From positions 41,062,817 through 41,126,816 of the forward strand of contig CANTUZ010000008.1 of NCBI GenBank assembly GCA_947846985.1: DNA of 64,000 nucleotides, written 5' to 3'. Positions within the stretch are counted from its first letter, which is position 1. The number at the start of each line of letters is the position of its first letter. The position numbers were made by a program, and so were the translations under genes. The notes beneath the pieces are model-generated. The model was not told the origin of the DNA. It saw only the letters and a program-made list of their open reading frames with translations, and made no database searches. The stretch comes from Fratercula arctica. Taxonomy: Eukaryota > Chordata > Aves > Charadriiformes > Alcidae. Of the stretch, positions 37,020 through 49,503 are shown piece by piece.

Positions 37020-37717
37020 AGCCTGACAATTTTGGAAAGAGATCTGGGAGTCCTGGTGGACAACACGATGACCATGAGCCAGCAATGTGCCCTTGTGGCC
37101 AAGAAGGCCAATGGCATCCTGGGGTGCATCAAAAAGAGTGTGGCCAGCAGGTCAAGGGAGGTCATCCTCCCCCTCTGCTCTGCATTGGTGAGGCCACACC
37201 TGGAGTACTGTGTCCAGTTCTGGGCTCCCCGGTTCCAGAAGGACAGGGAACTGCTGGAAAGGGTGCAGCAGAGGGCTACCAAGATGATTAGGGGACTGGA
37301 ACACCTCTCTTATGAGGAAAGGCTGAGGGATTTGGGTCTCTTCAGTCTGGAAAAAAGACGGCTGAGGGGGGATCTTATCAACACTTATAAATATTTAAAG
37401 GATGGGTGTCAGGAGGATGGGACCAGGCTCTTTTCAGTAGTGCCCGGGGACAGGACAAGAGGCAATGGGCACAAACTTGAGCATAAGAAGTTCCACCTAA
37501 ACATGAGGAGGAACTTCTTTACCCTGAGGGTGGCAGAGCACTGGAACAGGCTGCCCAGAGCGGTGGTGGAGTCTCCATCTCTGGAGACATTCCAAACCCG
37601 CCTGGACGTGTTCCTGTGTAACCTGCTCTGGGTGACCCTGCTCTGGCAGGGGGGTTGGACTAGATGATCTCCAGAGGTCCCTTCCAACCCTATGGTTCTA
37701 TGATTCTATGATTCTAA
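37020..37717 (+). mobile_element. CR1 LINE, 5'-truncated copy with ORF2 C-terminal region
   Basis: This is the longest and best-preserved retroposon here. It runs from the 'gatctgggagtcctggtgga' segment through the typical CR1 ORF2 C-terminal coding region and the 3' UTR motif 'ttggactagatgatctccag', to a tail of three 8-base units (tatggttc, tatgattc, tatgattc). It lacks the endonuclease and most of the reverse transcriptase, so it cannot move by itself. The open frame and sharp tail suggest it is the youngest CR1 copy in the window. The 5' break is placed approximately; similarity may begin up to about 35 bases earlier. No target-site duplication is obvious, which is usual for CR1. Confidence 0.95.
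37026..37667 (+). pseudogene. CR1 ORF2 (reverse transcriptase) C-terminal fragment
   Basis: The frame is open to the TGA at 37665 and encodes the domain that follows the polymerase core in CR1 ORF2. Recognisable blocks in order are [52 protein letters not shown] and H-W-N-R-L-P-R. In CR1 copies as I know them the frame ends a little earlier, at a TAG after 'C-(D/N)-L-L'; here the triplet is TGG, so reading continues about 13 codons into what is normally 3' UTR. It is a 5'-truncated relic, not a host gene, and the polymerase catalytic motifs are absent. Confidence 0.85.
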
Positions 37718-40700
37718 TTGAGCAGAGACATAAAGAAATTACGGATGACAACTATATCCAGAGTTATCTAAATCAATCAGAGGCACTTGGAAAAGTTACA
37801 ATATATATGTTTCAGGTCGAAGCTGACCTTTAACTACTGCAGGCTAAAATATTCTCCTGAAGCAGAATATCTTGAGAACTGGTTCATAAAGGGCTTTCTA
37901 CACATTCCTCTGGAGCACTGAGCAGCGACCACTCCTGTAAACAAGAAGCCAGCTATGTGAACTGTTGGTTTAATCAGGGCTTGCCTGGTTCTTAAAGGTT
38001 TCAGGTGTGCATAAATATATGCATATGCATATAAACATACGTGTGTGTGTGTAGTTTAGCAGAAAAAAATGAAGTACAGATGATTCTGAAGACTTACAGG
38101 CAACCAGGATATCATTACCAGAGTTGTACTCAAGCTAAACTGTTACTATTCTCAGTTTTATTTGGATTTTACTTTAATCCAGAAGAATCGCATAAAATAT
38201 ACCTTCCTGGAAAATATAATGTGAAAGAATTCTATTGAAGCACCCACTGTCCTTGCCAATGAGCTGTAAAAGAGGGAAAGACATTTGGAAACTAGTGTTC
38301 AGAGACTGGGCAGAAGGACTGGAAACTTTGCAGAGATGCTGTTCTGTTGTCCTGTCCTGTTTATCTTCTTTTCCTCTTCTTGCTCAGCTGGCCAGTGGTT
38401 AAGGAGAAGTATTTTGACTCTTGTGAGTCATACTTACCAGAAACATTTCGCTTTAGGCATTTCCTTGTTGCCACGATCCTGGTCCCCCTTTTTTCTGTCT
38501 TTCCCATTTAAATGGAAAGACATCAGCTACAATGTGGAAATATTACATGTTCTTGTATGAAGAGCACTGCATTGGTCATGTCCAAATCTTTCCATTACAG
38601 CAACCCAGGAACAACTGCACAAAATATTTGTGATCAGAGTAGGACCCATACGATGAGCCACTGATGTCTGAGAGATTCCTGCCTATGGCTTAAGCAGCTC
38701 CCAGTTCGTGGGAATGGGGCAGTTAAAAAGCAGGCGAAAATAAGGTTTGGCCCTGGTCCCGACTCATATCTGTACTGGAAGTGTGGAAGAAAAAAATGAA
38801 GTTCTTCCAAAAGCACCTATTGCTTCCTCCAATCTTCTCTGCTGTCCTACGGGGTAGTGCAGTTTGCTTACGAGAGGAACTCTCACCACGTACGAGCAGC
38901 TGCTCCGGAGATTTCTGAGAAGGTGCAAAGATCACGCTTGCAGTGAAGTGTCGTGGAGAGGGAAGCAATAGCCACACTGCCTGTCTCTGCACTGCGGGAC
39001 CTCCTTGAGCAGGGTGTGCCCTGCCTCTTTCTTCAGGGGCTGAAATCGGTGGGAAGTCCCTCAGGACTTCAAGCTACAGTGAATCACAGTCCCTTTTCAA
39101 TTTTGAATCATAAAGAAAACCACCTCAGTGTGAAGGAGTTATCTCCAGGCCTGCTCTGTACGGGAGGTTCACAGAGCCCTGCCCCATGTGATGAAGGCCA
39201 TGGGCCTGCACCAACCATCAAACAGGCACCAGCTTACAGCTGGTGACAGCCATGGCTAAAATAGCTAGTGAAGCTTTCGTGCCTACCTCTGCCCTCTCCT
39301 GGATGCATGATGGAAAGTGTGGCATCCCTCCAGACAGCAAAGTCTTTCAGTTTCAGTTTTTGGTTATAAGCAAGGTTTATCTCATTTCTGTTATTTAGTA
39401 CCAAGAACTGTGTTATAGTCAATGGGGATCTACCAAATAGATAGCCACGGTGAGAATGGCCCCAAGTTACTTTTGATCCACCAATATAAACATTTTGTCA
39501 GCAATTCTGACTATCTGAGAAGTTCTGAAATTCAGAGCGATTGCGTAGCTCAGAAATGGGTGAACCCTCAGCAGCCATGCCCTAAAGTTTCTATAGCGTT
39601 CCACATCATTCTTCTCAGTAGTGAGTCCTTAACCAAGGGCAAGCACATCCTGTCTACTGTTTGCCAGTGTTACAGCTGAGTGGATCCCAAACATTCCTGA
39701 GGAAGGACCCCTCCCTGCCCTCAATATTGCTCATTTTTTAACAGATGTGTAAGTGAAGGATGGTGTCTTGAAGGTCACTCTACAGGGTCTAGCAGAGAGC
39801 CAGCAATCTTCAAAGAATATCTGGAACCACTGTGCAAGTGGAAAGTATTAATAAGCATATGTTGCAAATCCACATGACTCCACCCAAAAACTCAGTGGGG
39901 TTATCCTTCCTTTCTCCAACAGCCTACCTCAGCCTCTGAGCTATGGTAACCATTGGAGAGAGCTGGAGGTCTGGATCATAACCGCTGCTTTTTGCAGGGC
40001 ATGTTATAAGTTATAATAATATGATACAAAACCAACCCTTCCCATGGCTCCCGATTCCTGTAATAACTTGTCTCTCAGCCTGACATGCAATCATGTTTCG
40101 CCTGTTGTGCTGCCAGTGCTCTGACTGCTCGGATTGCCTAGCTGCTCCGGTAAGATCCTAAAGCTTTCTGGCCCTCAGAAGCTTATCTTGTTCCATGGAG
40201 TCCAGCAGAAGATCTCCACACCAGAAATTCTCCTACTTTTGCTCAGTGATCTCGTGCTGAATATGCATTCTCCTACCTGTTACCCCTTTCCTATCAGCAA
40301 TCAGTCTAAGCTATGCAGATCTGTTCTAATCCTTGTTTTAATTTGTGTAGTCTGGGACGTGAAGTTCAGACCTTTATTCAGACCCGACGCTGCTATATTT
40401 AACTTCACATCCGATTTAACCCTCAGATTTTCCAGAAGGAGCCCAGATGAGATTTTTCAACTATGCACCATTCACAACCGAGGTCAGGGGACCAACTCAC
40501 ACCCCTTTAAACACTGAGATATGCAACAACATTTCCAAGACAAACTCAGTATCCTGCACTTCGACACCCAGCTGAAGCCAGACTTGGTTTAAGGGACAAT
40601 AATTCTCACCCGGGAGGGCAGGGTGTGTTTGCTTGTTAGAATAGGAAAAAAGATTTTGTAACGCTCCGTGGTCTCACACCTGGCTTGAGCGTATGAGTCT

Positions 40701-40953
40701 GGTTTAAGTCCTGGAGTGAATCCCTGGCCATCTTTGGTACAAATTTAAACCAAACCTCAGGCTACTCTAATTTATGCTAAGAGTCAGGATGGACGCCAAG
40801 CCAACTCACGATGCAGAGATTCAAAAAGTGAGCGAGAGTCATATTCTCTCCTTGCAATGATGAATCCATTGCTGCAGTTCCGAGCTATGGAATGAATACT
40901 GCAGGAAGCCAACAGAAAGTGAAATCATCTTGTGACATGCCTTAATTACTTAC

Positions 40954-40989
40954 CTGTGGTTTCAGCAACATGCCTAGTGACAATTTAAA
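40954..40989 (-). other. Candidate 36-nt microexon
   Basis: On the minus strand the acceptor-like gatttctgcctcacag precedes 36 nt that end CACAG|gtaagt, a near-perfect donor. The segment is 12 codons long in its only open frame (F-K-L-S-L-G-M-L-L-K-P-Q). The length preserves frame. Good splice motifs are the sole evidence. Confidence 0.15.
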
Positions 40990-43900
40990 CTGTGAGGCAG
41001 AAATCTATGAACTTGACTACTTCAGCTATAACTAAACCCATTGCATTCAGGGAAACTTCTGCAGGGCAGAACCTCTGGTTTGGCTGATGACCACCATTTT
41101 CCATTATCTTCTGTAAGCCAAATGCCTCCCGTGGTACATCAGCGCCCTACCGCAAGAAAAGACGTGACGGGAAGGCATCCTGGGAAATGCTGCACAGCTG
41201 AGGAAGCTCAGTGTTATAAGGCATCTGTGCTAGATCTCCTATGAATTAGCGCAGCATAGTTTCCAGATCCAAAAAAACCAAAAAAGTGGTTTAGATTGCA
41301 AACCAGAAGCCTTTCTGGACTTCTTGAGTGCTCATCTTAAAGGTAAAAATTTTCCATGGATATTTTTCCATAGTTCACAATCTTTTGATTAAAAAGCACC
41401 ACTTGCTTTTTAAAAAGTCTGACTCCTTGACAAAAAAGCTAATGGCCAGAGCATCTCTGATCAACTACGCATATGCTGCAAAGTTATGGGAGTTATCGCT
41501 GAAGGACCCTTAGCAGTGGGTGAAAACTGATGTTCCACCTCAGCTGAGCAAATGATGTTTTGGGGAGGTGCAAGGCATAATGTAACGCAAAAGGAAAGCG
41601 GAGGGAATGAATCGCTGGTCTGTGGGCTGTTTATCAGCTCTACTCTCACTTTTCTCATGCAGCTCTGTGGGAGGCATTTCTGTGGGACATGATAATAAAA
41701 GCTGGGATGTTTTTCCACCCAAATTTTTTAATGCTTTCTTTGCTTTTGCTGTAGATCCCAGAGACCAGATGTCTTATATTAAAGAAAGAATAATTTACTT
41801 AACTTCTCTTTGGGGACATATTTGGGGAAGGAAGGGAGAAAGAGTTTGTTCTCTTTGAAATGAGAGTTAAATTGACACATGGTGGGTAAATGGCAGGCAG
41901 AGGCCAGGCACGTTATTGACAGAAAAGAGGATAACCCTGAACAGCGAGGCTGACCACCACAAGAGCTGAAGGTATTTTCTAAAAATAACTCTCATCAGGA
42001 CAAGCTTCCCTGTAATGCCTACAAGAAAGTATCGACGTTCAGGAATTCCCCTCAAACAGCTCCCACTTGACACCCACTATTAAAACGTGCTCTTAGCTCA
42101 CTTAGCCAATTAATGAGATTTTTATCTATCGTTTAAGTTTCCTTGTTGTGTATTGAATTAAAACACATCCCACGTGCTGTGGTCAACTGATGAGGAGAGC
42201 TGGAGAGCCAGGAGGGCAACGCTGCATTGAGCCTACCCTGAGTGCAGCTAGCCACCATGCAGACGGGAACTGGAAAAATCACACTTCACCTCGTTGCCCC
42301 GGGGCTCCTACCTGCCCTGGGCTTCTGGCTGCTTCTGCGTCACCCAGCTCTAGTATGCATGAGCACCCAGCCTGCCCAAGCCCCGTGAGACTCCTTTGGC
42401 CATCCTATACCCACAAAGTGACCTGAGCACTTGGTCGTTGTGAGGACCTTTATCTCACAGGGGATCCTTCCCACCTCCTGTGTTTGGGCAGAGCCTGCTC
42501 CAGCCCAGCCTCGCATCAAGTGGGGCAAGGTTGTGAGGGATGAGGTAACTTCACCCATGCAGCTGCTTCTGCTCTGACAGCAATGAGCGACGGCAGTGTG
42601 CCGTGGTGCCTGCTGATTACAGACACGTTAGTCGTCCTCCCACTGTTATTTAGGCTTCTGTGTCTGGCTGCGTTCATCTGCTAGTCCTTGTAACACACTG
42701 ACAGCATAAGCCACCTCCTTGCACAACGAATCCCTGTGCTTTGCAAATTGGGACCCCATTCCCCATTTGAGCTTCTCGCTGATAATTTGTACAAATGTCA
42801 TCATTCCTGAAAGAAGCTGCACTCAGTAAATCATCCCCTTGACAGTGCTTTGAGCAGGGGATACGGATGTCACTTATCTCCACTGGACTGGAGACCAGCT
42901 GGGCCACTGAGATCACTCCCCACAAATCCCAGAGAAGCACAGCAGAGGTGTTTAGTCCGGTTAAAATCCACAGCACATCCATTCCTCACTGGCCGCAACC
43001 ACAAGACAGACCTAATAAAATAAGGCTGTTTGTTAGCAGAAAAGACCAAAATCCTCAAAAACTATAATACATTTCTGGAAGGGAGTGAGAGACCGCAGGC
43101 GTTTTGGTGTCCTGAGCTCTTGCAATGCTAGAGGACTGGCATGTCCTTAAGAAAGAGACGACAGCTCATTTCTGCCAATGCAAATGCAAGGGCAGTTTGG
43201 AATCAGGCCTCACCAACACATGGCAAAGCAAACAGATTGCTGCAGTGTCTCCAGCTACAGATGTGCAGAACAGCTGAAGGACCACCATGTGTTCCTCAAC
43301 TCTTCTGAGCTTCCTTCAGTCTTCTGACTTTTGTGTCCTCCATCCACCAAGAGTCCTAACGGAGCTCATTTCCTCCATCTTTCCTAAAGCTATAAAGTGG
43401 CAGCTACTCCATTAGGATTTATTAGCTCCCACTGCGAAAGAGGAACAGAGATTCACATGAGTCATTAAGTTTAAGTCCTGCCGGCAGGATGACCATGAAA
43501 AATGATATTTTAGAAGGGCTTTCATTGGCACTGGTTACCCAGTTAAATGCTTATAGCATAATTACTAAGGGAAAAAGGATGTTTTCAGAAAAAGAAAAAA
43601 AAAGCACAACCCAAACACAAAAATACTCCACAGAACCCAAACAAACTACACACATTTCTGCAAAGTATTTATGGAATTGGCCGTTCTGCTCAAATAAGTT
43701 ACGGGGATCGGGTCGTCTGTGTCCACAAAAGCAAGATCCAGCTCAGAAGCTTGATTTTCTTTCAAGGGTGAGCAACAGAAAGAACAACCGTCTGCTGCAG
43801 AGGTCATTAGCATCAAAATAAACCTGGTCAGAAATTATTCTCAGAGCATATTTTTGTTTTGTGTAACATAAAAGGACAAACTCAAAAGGATGCTTGTGCT

Positions 43901-44221
43901 CAAGCTTCCTTTTTACTTTCAGTCAATGCTAGGAAACCCAAAGCTTTTACCTAAAAAGCATTCATGCAATCCATGCAAGTATCTGAATGACTTTTTTTAT
44001 TTTCCTTTCTGGTATTTTGACTAGATTTAATGAAAATATATCACAACTGCAGATAATTATTAGCAAAAATCACCATCAGCAAGCTCTTTAAATCTTTCAT
44101 TCTCTCCCCTCAACAGAATTTTCCCCTCCTACAATTTCAGTATGACCAACATAATTAGCCCAGCTTCCCAAAATACTGTAACTTGAATTACCCGCTGCCT
44201 CTGCGCTGACTCACGGGACAG

Positions 44222-44333
44222 CTGTGGGCAGCAGCTTACAGACAATACATTCCATCTGTCCATAACGTCCCTGTCTCTGAACATGACACAAGACCGGTGC
44301 AGCACAAGGAGACCTACATGCCGTACCTGCAAG
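44222..44333 (+). other. Candidate internal exon of about 90-112 nt
   Basis: An excellent donor (GCAAG|gtgagc) at 44334 ends a frame that is open back past 44222. In that frame the codons read Y-R-Q-Y-I-P-S-V-H-N-V-P-V and later H-K-E-T-Y-M-P-Y-L-Q, with coding-like codon choice. The acceptor is ambiguous: either ggacag ending at 44221 or cttacag ending at 44241, both with poor pyrimidine tracts. The product is not recognised. Confidence 0.2.
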
Positions 44334-47300
44334 GTGAGCTGGTCAGATCAACACGTGGCTGCCTTGTCACACTGCTCTCCTTGTGTGACTGCACTTATTT
44401 CTCTGCCTAGTCCTCCAGCAAGGCTCCTTCTCCCTCTCATGCCCTATTCAGTCCCTTCTTACCAGCTTAGCAAAGCCTGCTGGCACAGTGGTGGGGACTA
44501 AGGAATGAGCTTTGGCACCTGAGCCCACTGCTGCGGAGCAGCGTGTGGCTAGAAACCACCCTGCCATACAAGTATTGCTTTGTAACATATTGAGAAATAC
44601 AGGTTCCTTGGAATTTGGCTCAGCCAGAACCATCAGCTCCTGAGGACCATCTAAGTGATCCCAACAGGGCCACAGGAGGAATTGATTGTATTGAGAAAAC
44701 ATGCTATAATTAGAAATGGGTTAAAACCAGATGGACGGACCTCATCACTTGTTTTTTGTTTGCTTTTGCAAAACCAATACCAAGAATGGTTTGGCTGCAG
44801 GCCTTACTTCTGAGCTCATAATATTCATGGGTGGATCTGGGGATCAGAGAAACGGTTTCTGTCAAGAGCTGTCAGCAGTAAAAGAACAAACTATTATCCG
44901 TTTCGGCATGCTCCTGCATTTGTGTAGCTGAACCCGCTCTGACCATCACCACATGTCACTATGGGTTTGGAAATTAAATGACTGAATGAATCTGTGAAGC
45001 TGTTTCCCCGCACTTCAGTGCTGGAGTATCTCCTCCATATCCAGACTGGCACTCTGCAGAAGATGCGCTCGTTCCTCAGCCAAGGATCATCAGCTCTGCA
45101 AGGTGTTCATAGAGTGCAAACTAATATTATAGACTGTAGCCTCTGCTTGGGTGCGAACAAGAGGCTTTGGCCATGCAGGAGAGACTGCCCTCCCTATTCA
45201 GTAGCTCCCCAGGTCCCAGCACATGGGGCTTATGGGTACCGGAACATCTCTGCAGAGAGATACTGACAGAAACACCTAATTTCCCAGAAGTGAGACAGGA
45301 CAACATGAAAAAAAAATAATCTAGGGGCAGTGCTAATTCCCCTTCTGTCTCCCTCCTCCTACTCACACCTATGCAGGTCCATGTGTACATGAGTATCTGA
45401 CCAAAAATTCGTCAAGTGTTATCCAAAGGTAATGCTACTAAGTTCAATGGTATTGTTTGAGCTGCAGCTACACGACCTGACAATTGCATAAGCCCCTGTA
45501 TTTTAGGAGCCTAATAAGTCTCTAGTTAATATGGAATAAGACAGGTTTAAGTGCTGTTACAGCTCCAGAATTTCTTATGGGTCCTACAATCTCAACCCAA
45601 TCCGGGAAAACACTTAAACAAAATTTATCTTCCACACCACTGACATCCATTGGACTACATCTGCATCGACCCACTGCTTTATAAAGCATTAATCAGGAGA
45701 AAGTCCCATTATTTTCAGTGTATTAACTTTTATGGAAAATTTCTCAGCTGTTTGCCATTTTACCATTCCAGTATCAAGTGATGGAACATTATTACTAAAC
45801 GTGTTTCCTTAGGCCTTATCACTCTTACATTCCCACATCAGCTGCCTTTTTTAATAGGTTCTTTGTTTGTAAGAAAACATTAAAGCCTTACTGCATGAAA
45901 GGTCTCATTCTTAGTAATTTTTTGTTCTTCCCAAGCATTAACGTTCTCCAGCTAAAGGATCTTCTGCTCCCTACAACGCACTGCACAGACTGATCTCCAG
46001 CCAGAAATACTCTGCCAGAACAGCTACCACCTGCAGAGGTGTAGCAGCGCAAACCTCTGTGCGTATTTCAATCATCAAGACTGTATCTAGATCTGCGGGG
46101 ACCGTGCCCGGGTATGAGAAGGTATTCAAGCATCCAAGCCAATCATTCCTATGTGGTCCTTCCAGCCAGGCTGTGAATTTGTGCCAAATGAAGTGATTTG
46201 CCATCCTACATCCTGTCCACAGCATTGCAGCAAACCAATTTACTTTGCACAGATGTCTGAACAGGCTGTTGTAGGATCAGTAGCTTTGGTAAAGATGGGA
46301 GATGCACTGCCATTTAACTTCCCTTTGCATGAAGCAAAGTGTTTCAACCTTGGCAGGAAAGCGAGAGCTGAAACTCATTCAAGCAGTGACCATTATCAAT
46401 ATTCTGCTCATTTTTGCCTCACTGTTCACAATGCATTTTACTTGATTTCCAAAAGTAATAGTGATCTTTTTGTAACTATAGCAAGCAAGCAGGTCTTCAG
46501 CTCTTCTCCTCTCCTCCCATTTAATCAGCAGACGTGCTATTAACGGTGTTAGACCAGTTGTTTCCAGTTGCAACTCAGCCAGAGTTATAGTGATTTTTAC
46601 TAACCCAGGATCTGATCTAATACCTCTGAATTCCTCCGCTTGCTCAGGCAAAGCTACAAAGCCTTTGCTGTGATTCTGCCAGCTTTCGTCGGCTAAGTTG
46701 GTCAAGCCTGAACTCTTTCTGGATGGGAGTTTTCCAAGAAAAATCCAGCAACAAGCCAGCTCTCCAGCACAGCGTTTGTGGGCACTGTGCTGTCAGAGGA
46801 GCCGTATTTCAGATGTGGTCATACCCAGGCATGGATTCAGGACTGACTTAAAGCGAAGAATACCACCCCCTGAATCACCAGCACAGCTTCCTGCAAACCT
46901 TGAGGTTTCCTGGCCATACATCAGAAGAGGTTTCTGTTCCTTTTGGCATTTTTGTTTACCCTCAGTAATTTTCCACTATGCCAGACTTCCACGGATTTTT
47001 CTCATTAGGGCAAGACAGACAGTGACCCAATGAGTTTACTTGGCTTATGATATGCCAAAGACCTAGCATCCCACCATCACACCTTCATGTAAGGAGCTGA
47101 GGCTTTGCAGCAGCTCTGATGAGCCATGCTGAGGTGGGCACTCTCGCCAAGAGCCTCACATGGGAGCTTGGTCCCTCTGGTTGATCTTCTCTAGAGCTTC
47201 TCCAAGGTTACTGGGAGGAAAAAGAGGGGGGAAAAGGAAAATGCAGAGGGAAAAGGAACAAGATCACCCTTCCCAACTCCTTATTTCCTCCAGAGATTGT

Positions 47301-47735
47301 CCCTAGCTGAGCATCGTTCATCAGCAGGTTCTTCTGCAGCAAAATCTCCGCATCCAGCCTGCCACCTTGCCAGAAACACTGTACAAGACCAAAAGCATGG
47401 CTTCCTCCACCCAGACCCTTGCAGGGACCTCAAATACAGATCTATGCTTTCTCCAGGACTACTCCCCACTTCAGCACTGGGCTTTGCAGCTCTGTGTTTA
47501 TGGGTGGCATAAGACTGCATCAGTTTATAATAGCTCTTTCACTTCCGCCTGTGACATAGAAACAACTTTTTGAAAAATTGCTGAGGGTTTGCAATGTACC
47601 TGATGAGGCCAAGCACAGGCCCAATGGCAAGGAGTTGTGCTCTCGGCTTTGTGCAAAGGTCTTCTTTTGCAGCATCTTTCCACTACAGTTTAACAAAATA
47701 CCTTCCTACATCAAAAAACCAATTAAGGTACTCAA

Positions 47736-47836
47736 AAACTGACACTACGTGGGCAACCAGCTCTAGCCGATCCTGCTTTGAACGGGTGGTTTGGACTAGA
47801 TGATCTCCAGAGGATCCTTCCAACACCACAATTCTA
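47736..47836 (+). mobile_element. CR1 LINE, short 3'-terminal fragment
   Basis: The sequence contains 'ccagctctagccgatcctgc', then 'ttggactagatgatctccag' and a 'ccttccaacaccacaattct' end, the standard CR1 3' UTR order. Only about 100 bases remain. The tail is worn compared with the 37 kb copy, so it is probably older. Confidence 0.85.
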
Positions 47837-49444
47837 AGTTTCTTAAGCACACAAACCAATTGACGCTTGATGACAAAGAGAGAGAAAGAATATGAGATCT
47901 TCCTCTTACCATATTTCATCCTGGAAATGAACATATATGGGTAAACATTTCTTTTCCCCTACCCTGGGAAAATAGTTGATACCTCTTTTGAGTTGTGGGC
48001 TTTTGACTGGGTTGTTGTCAGGGGACTCAGGAGAGGGGGAGGTGCTTATAATTTAGGAAAAATACATAGGCTTTCATAAATTCAGCGTGTGAGAGAATCT
48101 GAACTCATCCATCGCACGCCCTGTTGTTCTTTTTCATTCAATGTGAGGCTGCAACAGCCCCAGAGTCCCAGAAGCCGAATAGCATTCAGAGGTGGACCTG
48201 AAGAGACATAAAATCCCTCCAGAAGCCTGAAGCTGAGATCGAAAAGCCTGCGCTTCTTTCTACACCTGCCCTGGACTTCATAATTATGTTCAAGGGAATA
48301 AACTAAGCTCTTTCATTAATCTTCTTTACCTGAAACTGATGCTTCCCCTGCCCATACAGTTGGAATACAGGTTCCAACCTTTATTCCAGGACATGGGTTA
48401 GAGCTCATATTTGGTGGGCCTCTAGGAGTCTGGATATTTACTCAACACTGTGCAAATTCTTCCCACCTAGAAGCCAGTGACGGAGGCCTCTTTAGCCAGA
48501 CCCTAGTGCTGGATGTTTGTGACTCAAGGCTGACTTGTCAAATCTCTTGCCTCTGCTGATGCTGCAGGACCATCTATGGGTGACCTGACTATGCTGTCCT
48601 GTTTGTCCTCCTCTTGCTGCAAGAATGGGGATAGAGGGAGATTCCTTGTCTGCATATAGCTAGGGAAGGACTGGCTTTCAGAGAAACACAAAAGAAGCAA
48701 TTTCTAGGTGTCCTAACTTCAGGGAGGAAGCCTAAAGGGATGAAAATCAGAAACTGTGTCTGATCTCCACAGTGCCAGAGAGAGAACCCAAGTTGCTCAG
48801 CCAGCCCTATGAAACGGGCAGTGTGAAATACTCACGGTACAGGTAACAAAGCAGGGAAGCACTTAGGAGGGGGAAAGTGGAAATTAGATGGGAAGGCACC
48901 TTAATAGAAAAGTTCCGAGCTTTGCTAATGACTCAAAAGAAAAGCAAACAGTGTTTTGAATCTGTTGGCTTATCCTGGGTGCTTACTATTGGAAAACACT
49001 ATACCGATAAAATAAAAAGTGACAGTGCAACCAGAGGCAAAGGAATGCCAAAAGGTGGTTGTCCTAAAGCTCGAAAAAGGAGGAGAGTTTCTTGATGTGG
49101 AAATCCAGACTTCCTGAGGGAATTCCTCTGCTGATTTTAGAAGTAGATCATTTCACTAAATATTTTGTTAAGAAAAGCGTGCTTTTGCATATGTTTTTAG
49201 TTAGCTTAAAAGAACACACACTAGCAAACCTATTGTGTTTCTCAAGCTGTCTAAAATTACTTCTTTGAAGGGAGCAGAATCACTCTGATATGGTTTTAGT
49301 TAAAGGATCACCTGGTAAGGTAGACAGCAAATCTGGTCTGCTGGCCAGCTGGACTGTTCCCATGCCCGAGAGATCTACAAGCCTAGGACATATTTAATCA
49401 GGAAACCATTTTCCTTTCATGCTATTTCTTACTGCATCTACTTA
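47837..49444. other. Non-coding stretch, no gene recognised
   Basis: The plus-strand open frame near 48877-49095 ends with a basic run (A-R-K-R-R-R-V-S) but has no splice context or recognisable domain. Nothing else stands out between the two CR1 tails. Confidence 0.5.
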
Positions 49445-49503
49445 GAATCATAGAATCATTTAGGTTGGAAAAGACCTTCCAGACAAAAGATACAGCATCC
49501 AAC
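49445..49503 (-). mobile_element. CR1 LINE 3' tail, inverted
   Basis: The plus strand reads 'aatcatagaatcatttaggt' followed by 'tggaaaagacctt' and 'catccaac', the complement of a CR1 3' end with its 8-base tail units. Only about 60 bases are recognisable. It is in the opposite orientation to the other three CR1 fragments. Confidence 0.85.

Larger units (their letters stand above)
37718..47735. other. Non-coding stretch, no gene recognised
   Basis: Ten kilobases without a supportable gene or recognisable retroposon. Open frames at 40.1-40.5, 42.7-43.0, 46.1-46.5 and 46.7-47.0 kb lack splice context and motifs. Weak splice-flanked candidates at 40954-40989 (minus) and 44222-44333 (plus) are listed separately. 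An AT-rich block near 45.7-45.9 kb has an enhancer-like look but no direct evidence. Confidence 0.5.

Noticed and set aside
40107..40149. 33-nt plus-strand Cys-rich segment (reads C-S-D-C-S-D-C) before CCG|gtaaga
   Set aside because: Weak donor, middling acceptor and very short length; likely coincidence.
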